A stretch of 64,000 nucleotides of DNA, taken from NCBI GenBank assembly GCA_030524175.1, contig JAUNHC010000014.1, positions 1 through 64,000 on the forward strand, in the 5' to 3' direction. Shown here one piece after another: positions 58,910 through 64,000 of the stretch; positions within the stretch are counted from its first letter, which is position 1, and the number at the start of each line of letters is the position of its first letter. The notes under the pieces were generated by a model. The model saw nothing but the letters and a program-made list of their open reading frames with translations. It made no database searches and was not told where the DNA came from. A program made the translations under genes and the position numbers. Source of the stretch: Eubacteriales bacterium (GTDB lineage Bacteria > Bacillota > Clostridia > Lachnospirales > Lachnospiraceae).

Positions 58910-60806
58910 ACCTCTCCATTCCTTCAAATAGAGTGCTGTAGCTCACAGCATCCTCAAAGCAGGAGGACAGGCACACAAGTCTGAGCACTCTTATCCCACA
59001 CTCCTTCAGCTCCTCGTAGGTAAGATATCCCTTTGAAAGCGCGTCAAGGATTTCCTCCCTGTCCCCGGCACTTCCCGGCATGATCAGATCGTTTCCGGCT
59101 TTTATGCATTGGTGGGGTATGCTGCCCCCATTCTCACTGGTGGTGGTCCAGTCTGTCATGATGATCCCCTGAAATCCCCACTCCTGCCTTGCGGCTGTTG
59201 TACACAGGTCATAGCTGTTGGCAGCGTGAACACCGTTAATGAGATTATAGGAAGTCATCACTGCCATGGGCTGGGCAGTCTTTATGGCAATTTCAAATCC
59301 CCGGAAATAAATCTCCCGCAGAGTCCGTTCCGATATGATACTGTCCGACCCCTTCCGGTTATCCTCCTGATTGTTGCAGGCGAAATGCTTGATCGTGGTC
59401 CCCACACCCTTTTTTGACTGGACCCCTCTTGTGATCGCTGCCGCCATCACCCCGCTTACCACAGGATCCTCAGAATAATATTCAAAATTTCTGCCGCACA
59501 GTGGGTCCCGGTGGATGTTCATACCTGGGGCAAGCCACCAGGAAATATGAAATTCTTCCATTTCATCCGCCACAGCCCGTCCAACCTCCTCTAATAACTC
59601 CGGGTCAAAGCTCTGGGCAAGGAGAGTTCCCACAGGAATGGCTGTGGCATACTGATAATAGGTTACTGCATTTTCATATTCTCTGGCTTTGGCAAACAAG
59701 CCATGTTCCAGTGCGTCAAACAGCCCCTGGGTATAGAGATGTCCATCCTTTTTGCTTACCTGATACTTCCTTGTAAGCCTGAGTCCCGCGGGACCGTCAG
59801 CCATGGACAATCCGGGAATGCCGTATTCCTCTTCCAGCATGGAGGTAGTCTCACCCGCTGCACCCGGAACCATGATCCCCGCACTTCCAAGGGTATTTTC
59901 CGAAGCCTGGGTCTGTCCTTTTCCCACCTCTCCCATCACAAGTGCGGTGAGCTGTTCATGGGTAAGACAGTCTGCAATCTCTTTCGCAGTTTTCTCCATA
60001 GGGCATTCCTGATAATATTTACGTCTCTCCTTTTCCGGCTTAAAGGGTACCACTGGAAGTGCTTGTTCTTTCAGTCTTTGATGCCACTCTTTCTCAAAGG
60101 CAAATGCCTCCTTGGCAGGACGTACGATTTCCTTTAATTCCTCCTTTCGTTCACAAATATGTACCGTATCCTCTATGACACTTTCTTCAATACTCAATGC
60201 CCCTATCAGGGTGAGATTGTCACTGGAATTCCCTGTCCATATGCCATACAGCCCTTGTTCTGTGACCCAGGCACTTTTTTTCTCATCATAGGAAGCAAGT
60301 GCTTTTGCAGGAAAGGAGATACACAGTTCCTGGGCTTCGCCTGGTCCTAAAAGTCTTGTTTTTCCAAAACCGCAAAGCCGCATGTACTCTTTTGGCAATG
60401 GGTTCTGGGGACAGCTAGCATATACCTGTGCCACCTCCCGCCCGGAATACTGGTTTCCCGTATTTGTAACTGTAAGCCGGACATAAATCCTTTGCTTATC
60501 CTCATCCACGCAAATAGGTACGGCCCCGGGCTTTATGGTAAAGTCCGTATAGGAAAGCCCATAGCCGAAGGGGTACTGGGGCTTAATTCCAAAGCTCTGG
60601 AAATAGCGGTACCCAACATAAATCCCCTCTTGATAATATTCTTTTTCCACGTCTCCGTTATTGTGGCTGAAGGTTTTTGACGCGGGATAATCCTCGTAGC
60701 TTTTGGCCCAGGTGTCCGTAAGCTTTCCGCAGGGATTCACCTTCCCTCTTAAAATATCCCCAAGGGCGTTTCCGCCCTCCATGCCTGCCTGGACAAAGTA
60801 GATCAC
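58890..60806 (-). CDS. Permuted GH3 glycosidase, downstream part of a frameshifted gene
   Basis: A 638-codon frame that can begin only at a GTG (60806) overlapping the stop of the upstream frame. It completes the GH3 C-terminal domain ('QAGMEGGNALGDILRGKVNP'), then has a fibronectin-like domain, then the GH3 catalytic barrel ('PGMNIHRDPLCGRNFEYYSE', 'GTTIKHFACNNQEDNRKGSD') with the nucleophile Asp in 'IIMTDWTT'. This is the circularly permuted GH3 order (C-domain first). The barrel is intact, but the protein lacks the first 220 residues of the sandwich domain unless the frameshift is bypassed. Confidence 0.85.
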   Translation of the reverse strand: MIYFVQAGMEGGNALGDILRGKVNPCGKLTDTWAKSYEDYPASKTFSHNNGDVEKEYYQEGIYVGYRYFQSFGIKPQYPFGYGLSYTDFTIKPGAVPICVDEDKQRIYVRLTVTNTGNQYSGREVAQVYASCPQNPLPKEYMRLCGFGKTRLLGPGEAQELCISFPAKALASYDEKKSAWVTEQGLYGIWTGNSSDNLTLIGALSIEESVIEDTVHICERKEELKEIVRPAKEAFAFEKEWHQRLKEQALPVVPFKPEKERRKYYQECPMEKTAKEIADCLTHEQLTALVMGEVGKGQTQASENTLGSAGIMVPGAAGETTSMLEEEYGIPGLSMADGPAGLRLTRKYQVSKKDGHLYTQGLFDALEHGLFAKAREYENAVTYYQYATAIPVGTLLAQSFDPELLEEVGRAVADEMEEFHISWWLAPGMNIHRDPLCGRNFEYYSEDPVVSGVMAAAITRGVQSKKGVGTTIKHFACNNQEDNRKGSDSIISERTLREIYFRGFEIAIKTAQPMAVMTSYNLINGVHAANSYDLCTTAARQEWGFQGIIMTDWTTTSENGGSIPHQCIKAGNDLIMPGSAGDREEILDALSKGYLTYEELKECGIRVLRLVCLSSCFEDAVSYSTLFEGMERYAENEK

Positions 60807-61471
60807 GCATCAGGACCTGTATGCTCTTGTATAAAAGATAAATCTATCTGTGCACCGGTATTGACCACAAGAATCACATGGGCATAGCTTCTGCACACAT
60901 ATTCCAGATTGTCTCTTTCAGCCTTGGTAAAATAATAATCCCCCTCACTGAGACAGCGGTCTGATGCTTCCCCGGCGATTCTGCTGATTACAAAAACTGC
61001 GGTATCCGTATTACTCTTCAGCACATCTGCCTCTGTAATTTTTCTGCCGGAGGGTATCTGAAAGGGATGAGAAGTGTAAACAGAAAAAAATTCTGCCCCG
61101 CCTAGTCCCTGGGCTTCCCGGATGATCTGCTCCTTCCAGGTATTCCGGGCACTCTCATAGTCTGCCTGAAAGCTTTTAAGCCAGTCCTCTGTAGTGATCT
61201 GAAAGCCAGCCTCTTTTAATCCCTGCCAAATAGACACATTCTCCCGTTCATTGACATCGCCGGAGCCGGTTCCTCCCTTGACTGTATTTACTGCTCCGCC
61301 TCCGTACAGTGCAATGGATTTCCCCTGGCTTAAGGGCAGCGTTTGGTTATCATTTTTCAAAAGCACCATGCCCTCTGCCGCTGCCCTTCTCGCCAGAAGC
61401 CTGTTCCGCTGCTCCCGGGGACTCATGTACTGGCTTTGGGTGCCGCTGTATGTTCTTGTCTTTTTACGCAT
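60803..61471 (-). CDS. Permuted GH3 glycosidase, upstream part of a frameshifted gene
   Basis: A 222-residue frame from ATG 61471 (MRKKTRTYSGTQSQ), with GGGAG ahead. It carries the first part of the GH3 C-terminal domain: 'AAAEGMVLLKNDNQTLPLSQ', 'ALYGGGAVNTVKGGTGSGDV' and 'VILVVNTGAQIDLSF'. It ends at '...HTGPDA' with TGA just where the family continues into 'VQAGMEGGNAL'. Adding one G (GCG-GTG-ATC in place of GCGTGATC) restores a single reading frame of about 860 residues. The break is therefore a one-base deletion, or a sequencing error. Confidence 0.85.
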   Translation of the reverse strand: MRKKTRTYSGTQSQYMSPREQRNRLLARRAAAEGMVLLKNDNQTLPLSQGKSIALYGGGAVNTVKGGTGSGDVNERENVSIWQGLKEAGFQITTEDWLKSFQADYESARNTWKEQIIREAQGLGGAEFFSVYTSHPFQIPSGRKITEADVLKSNTDTAVFVISRIAGEASDRCLSEGDYYFTKAERDNLEYVCRSYAHVILVVNTGAQIDLSFIQEHTGPDA

Positions 61472-61537
61472 TTTACCACTCCCGTCCTTTTTTCTTAAAG
61501 GATAGCATGAATGCCGGTGCACTTTTGCCGTGGATTT

Positions 61538-61555
61538 TGGTATACTTTTGTTGGA
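61538..61555 (-). promoter_or_regulatory. Shared 18-bp motif upstream of the GH3 gene
   Basis: TGGTATACTTTTGTTGGA (plus strand) is identical to the motif at 54609-54626. It sits about 67 bases before the GH3 start. It is probably a binding site of the YesN-type regulator at 56424-58004. Confidence 0.6.
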
Positions 61556-61585
61556 ACTCAAATACATAACAAGATGAAATCAACA

Positions 61586-61622
61586 AACAAAAATCTCCCG
61601 GCAATGATTATATAGCCGGGAG
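61586..61622 (-). terminator. Terminator of the GH38-DUF624 operon
   Basis: CTCCCGGC and GCCGGGAG, perfect 8-bp arms, then ATTTTTGTTTG on the minus strand. Confidence 0.85.
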
Positions 61623-61697
61623 AATAGTAAAATCTGTTCTGTTGTGCTGCCGCCTGAAGCGGCTCAATATAATCCGTTCACTGCACCAGGTACCTGC

Positions 61698-62402
61698 TTA
61701 CGGCCGGCTCACCTGTGAACCGTTGCTGCCGGGTTCACCGCTTTCTAATTCCTTCAGCAGGCGGCGGCTCATGTAGGTTACAAGAAACCCGTATACACTG
61801 GCCATAAAGAGAACTGTGGTTCCGGCCTGGATTTCCAGGCACATAAGGATAAGTGCCAGGGCAGCCAGATTACCCAGCGTCATCACCGGACGAGTGATAA
61901 GCAGAATTACTGCATCCTTGATGATCTGCCGGTTCGTCATCTCATATCGTGAGGAAAGGAGGTAAAGTGTGGGTGTCATACATACAACCGCCCCAAAAAA
62001 CAGCGCAAATAAAATCATAAGCAGCATGTTAGGAACCTGAAAACGGAAGAACTCTACATTTGTCCACAGAATAAGAATTGTAAGCATCTGTATAAAACAA
62101 AGCCCTGTTTTCTGAACCCAGTCAGATTTATATCCATGCCAGTAATTCTTAAATACCCCTGTCTCCGTATTGTCAATGAGCCGTCCCATACAGTAAAAAA
62201 CTGCACTCAATGCCGGGCCGAAGGGAACCATGCACAGCAGAAACAAAGGGAGACAAGCCCGCACCTGGCTGATTCCCGCAAACAGGAAAAACAGCAGTAC
62301 CGGAAGATTGCTTATGAGAAAACATAAGTTCACTCCCAGAAAATACATAAGCTTTTCACACATACCCAATATCTTCTCAATACTAAAAGCTCCGCTTTGC
62401 AT
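61698..62402 (-). CDS. DUF624 (YesL-like) membrane protein (second)
   Basis: A 234-residue protein with about five hydrophobic spans ('LMYFLGVNLCFLISNLPVLL', 'MVPFGPALSAVFYCMGRLID', 'LITRPVMTLGNLAALALILM') and the DUF624 pattern. It follows the alpha-mannosidase gene after three tandem 54-bp repeats, the last of which supplies its AGGAGG site. Its role is unknown; the family accompanies oligosaccharide uptake operons. Confidence 0.87.
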   Translation of the reverse strand: MQSGAFSIEKILGMCEKLMYFLGVNLCFLISNLPVLLFFLFAGISQVRACLPLFLLCMVPFGPALSAVFYCMGRLIDNTETGVFKNYWHGYKSDWVQKTGLCFIQMLTILILWTNVEFFRFQVPNMLLMILFALFFGAVVCMTPTLYLLSSRYEMTNRQIIKDAVILLITRPVMTLGNLAALALILMCLEIQAGTTVLFMASVYGFLVTYMSRRLLKELESGEPGSNGSQVSRP

Positions 62403-62404
62403 AA

Positions 62405-62566
62405 TTACCTCCTATGCCGCATTTACTGCGGCTACATTCTGGTATAAGGCTCTGCCTGTTACCTCCTTTGCCGCATTCACTGCGGCTACATTCTGGTACA
62501 AGGCTCTGCCTGTTACCTCTTTTGCCGCATTTACTGCGGCTACATTCTGGTACAAGGCTCTGCCTG
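62405..62566. repeat. Three tandem copies of a 54-bp unit
   Basis: Units at 62405-62458, 62459-62512 and 62513-62566 differ at only a few positions. A partial fourth (TTACCTCC) follows. Each unit has a small hairpin (GCCGCA...TGCGGC) and, on the minus strand, an AGGAGGTAA or near variant, so the DUF624 ribosome site has been triplicated. Confidence 0.92.
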
Positions 62567-62579
62567 TTACCTCCGATTT

Positions 62580-64000
62580 TTATATATTCAATAAGATCGT
62601 CTTAATTTCATAGGGGTGAAGCTCCAGTTCAACAGGCTGCCTTTTAAATCCTTCTATGGCTCTCTCCCTCAGGTCGCTCTCTGCCCAGTCCGTATAAGCA
62701 AATCCAGGGGTCAGGGTTACCTTCTGGCGTGAACCTGCATATTCATGGAATCGGATAACAAGAGCATTGCTGTCCTCAGCCTTTTTCACTGCATCCACTT
62801 CCACAAAAGGATTGTCAAGAGTGAAGAAATTCTTATAAGGCAGAGCAGAAGCCCCTTTCACCACTTTCACCGGATTATTGAGCTGGTAAGCGCTCTGTAC
62901 TGTATTACCTTCCACAAAATCTCCTCCGTGAGGCAGAAGAGAATAGGTGAAGAAATGCTCTCCCTGGTCCTGTAAATGGTCTGGCTGCAGACCTGCACGG
63001 ATAAGGGAGATACGGATCACATTATCCTTTATGTCATGTCCGTATTTGCAGTCATTCAGCAGACTGACACCGTAGTTCCGCTCAGACAGGTCAGCGAAAC
63101 GATGAGCCACTGATTCAAATCTTGCCTGATCCCAGCTTGTGTTCCAATGATTAGGTCTGCGGACATTTCCATACTGGATATCATATGTTCCGTAGGTGCT
63201 GCGGATATCCACCGGGAATGCAGCTTTTAACAACTGCTGTCTCTCATGGTAGTCCACATAGGTCTTAAAATCAATTCTTCTGTCATCCCGATAGAGGATC
63301 ATATCCTGGGCAATCCGTGAATTCATATAAATCCATTCCATGTGGATGACAAGGCGCAGTGCACCGCATTCTGTCACATCAAACTCTGTGAGCTCTGTGA
63401 TCTCCCTCATTTTTTCCTGATAGAAGATATCAATATCCCATGCGTCATTGTCAATAGGCTTGTCCTCAAACATTTGAAGTACATTGGCCTTTTCTCCCTT
63501 TGGAAGAACATCCCTGGAGAATGTCTTGTCATACAGCTTGGTAATCTGTCCGTACTGGTTCAATGTGATACTGTAAAATGGAGTCTCCACTTCTCTTCCG
63601 CTGACCATAAAACTGCTTGCCGTTTGGGGTGCCTGGACGGAAACTCCCGCTTTTGCCGCTGCCTCTTCCGGCTGGAAATGGACAACGGCACATCCCATGG
63701 CCGGAATCTTATCCAAAGCCACATAAGTAAGGCCGTCACTTCTCTGTGACTCAAGTACATTCCCTTGTTCGTCCGTAAACACACCTTTTCTTGTTTCAGG
63801 TACGGCTGCCAGCTCACTGATCTCCCAGCCCGATGCATTCCATACCGTGTAGGAATCTTCTTTTTCTGAGAGAAGACTGCTCAGTGATTCTCTCTCCACA
63901 CAGTCGGCAATGCTTTCAATGATTCCATAGTCTTTATGACAATCCTCATATACATCATGGATGGAAGAACCGGGGATGATGTCATGGAACTGGTTTGTAA
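62580..64000 (-). CDS. Alpha-mannosidase, GH38, C-terminal part (runs off right edge)
   Basis: The frame is open from the right edge to a stop at 62580. A GTG at 63899 is not a start: in-frame sequence continues upstream as 'NQFHDIIPGSSIHDVYEDCH', a hallmark of the GH38 alpha-mannosidase middle domain. Then follow the beta-sandwich domains ('NQYGQITKLYDKTFSRDVLP', 'YGVSLLNDCKYGHDIKDNVI', 'YSLLPHGGDF'). The catalytic barrel lies outside the window. The enzyme trims alpha-linked mannose, as from N-glycans, complementing the beta-mannosidase at 37818. Confidence 0.9.
   Translation of the reverse strand, partial: TNQFHDIIPGSSIHDVYEDCHKDYGIIESIADCVERESLSSLLSEKEDSYTVWNASGWEISELAAVPETRKGVFTDEQGNVLESQRSDGLTYVALDKIPAMGCAVVHFQPEEAAAKAGVSVQAPQTASSFMVSGREVETPFYSITLNQYGQITKLYDKTFSRDVLPKGEKANVLQMFEDKPIDNDAWDIDIFYQEKMREITELTEFDVTECGALRLVIHMEWIYMNSRIAQDMILYRDDRRIDFKTYVDYHERQQLLKAAFPVDIRSTYGTYDIQYGNVRRPNHWNTSWDQARFESVAHRFADLSERNYGVSLLNDCKYGHDIKDNVIRISLIRAGLQPDHLQDQGEHFFTYSLLPHGGDFVEGNTVQSAYQLNNPVKVVKGASALPYKNFFTLDNPFVEVDAVKKAEDSNALVIRFHEYAGSRQKVTLTPGFAYTDWAESDLRERAIEGFKRQPVELELHPYEIKTILLNI

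Noticed and set aside
62405-62566. CRISPR-like array from the three 54-bp units
   Set aside because: The units are contiguous without unique spacers, and no cas genes are present.
63899-63901. GTG 63899 as the start of the GH38-type gene
   Set aside because: In-frame sequence upstream encodes conserved GH38 residues (NQFHDIIPGSS) to the window edge, so the valine codon is internal.
1-64000. tRNA, rRNA, prophage or insertion-sequence transposase genes
   Set aside because: I looked for tRNA-like cloverleaf strings, phage structural genes and transposase or integrase motifs and saw none.

Overview
The window looks like chromosome of a Gram-positive, spore-forming anaerobe of the Lachnospiraceae type (a gut Clostridium-cluster XIVa organism). 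The signs are strong AGGAGG ribosome binding sites and TTGACA-17-TATAAT promoters, a tryptophan T-box, an anaerobic (class III) ribonucleotide reductase, spore-coat CotJ proteins, YesM/YesN-type two-component systems, and many ABC sugar transporters with family GH2, GH3, GH38 and GH78 glycosidases. The species is inferred only from gene content. Almost everything is on the minus strand.

Layout. 1-2.4 kb: TetR regulator, a decayed MATE pump and the start of an ABC exporter. 3.2-15.8 kb: a sugar-acid locus made of a cupin phosphoglucose isomerase, a phosphotriesterase-type lactonase, KDPG aldolase, a 2-hydroxyacid dehydrogenase, a secreted tandem SMP-30 propeller, a GntR/UTRA regulator, a ribose-type ABC transporter and a shikimate-dehydrogenase-like oxidoreductase. 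Five promoters in it carry the same palindrome (ATGTTATGACATAGT type), so it reads as one regulon. 15.9-19.3 kb: a CorC/HlyC-type membrane protein and a TrpB2 gene behind a Trp T-box. 19.3-20.1 kb: gene-free, filled by long inverted repeats. 20.1-27.8 kb: a catabolic locus of poorly characterised families (Asp/Glu-hydantoin racemase, M29 peptidase-like, AroM, DUF1177, DUF917/S-methyl-thiohydantoin desulfurase family, OPT transporter, PucR regulator). 27.9-37.6 kb: housekeeping genes (NrdD behind a probable cobalamin riboswitch, HflX, CotJ proteins, a DUF815 ATPase, a lipoprotein, a membrane GDPD). 37.8-64 kb: a mannoside/N-glycan-type utilisation region with two CUT1 ABC transporters, two YesM/YesN pairs, beta-mannosidase, lyxose/mannose isomerase, a GH78-like enzyme, a frameshifted permuted GH3, two DUF624 proteins and the C-terminal part of a GH38 alpha-mannosidase running off the right edge.

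Two things stand out. (1) A family of short palindromic elements (28, 53, 145 and 145 bp) shares GTTACTGTTCAC/GTAACTATTCAG-type ends, and every copy is flanked by a perfect 8-bp direct repeat. Two of the four landed exactly at stop codons and rebuilt the stop, leaving the protein unchanged. No transposase for them is visible here. (2) The racemase/AroM/DUF1177/DUF917/OPT/PucR locus looks like a complete uptake-and-breakdown pathway for a small cyclic amide or peptide-like compound whose substrate cannot be read from the sequence.
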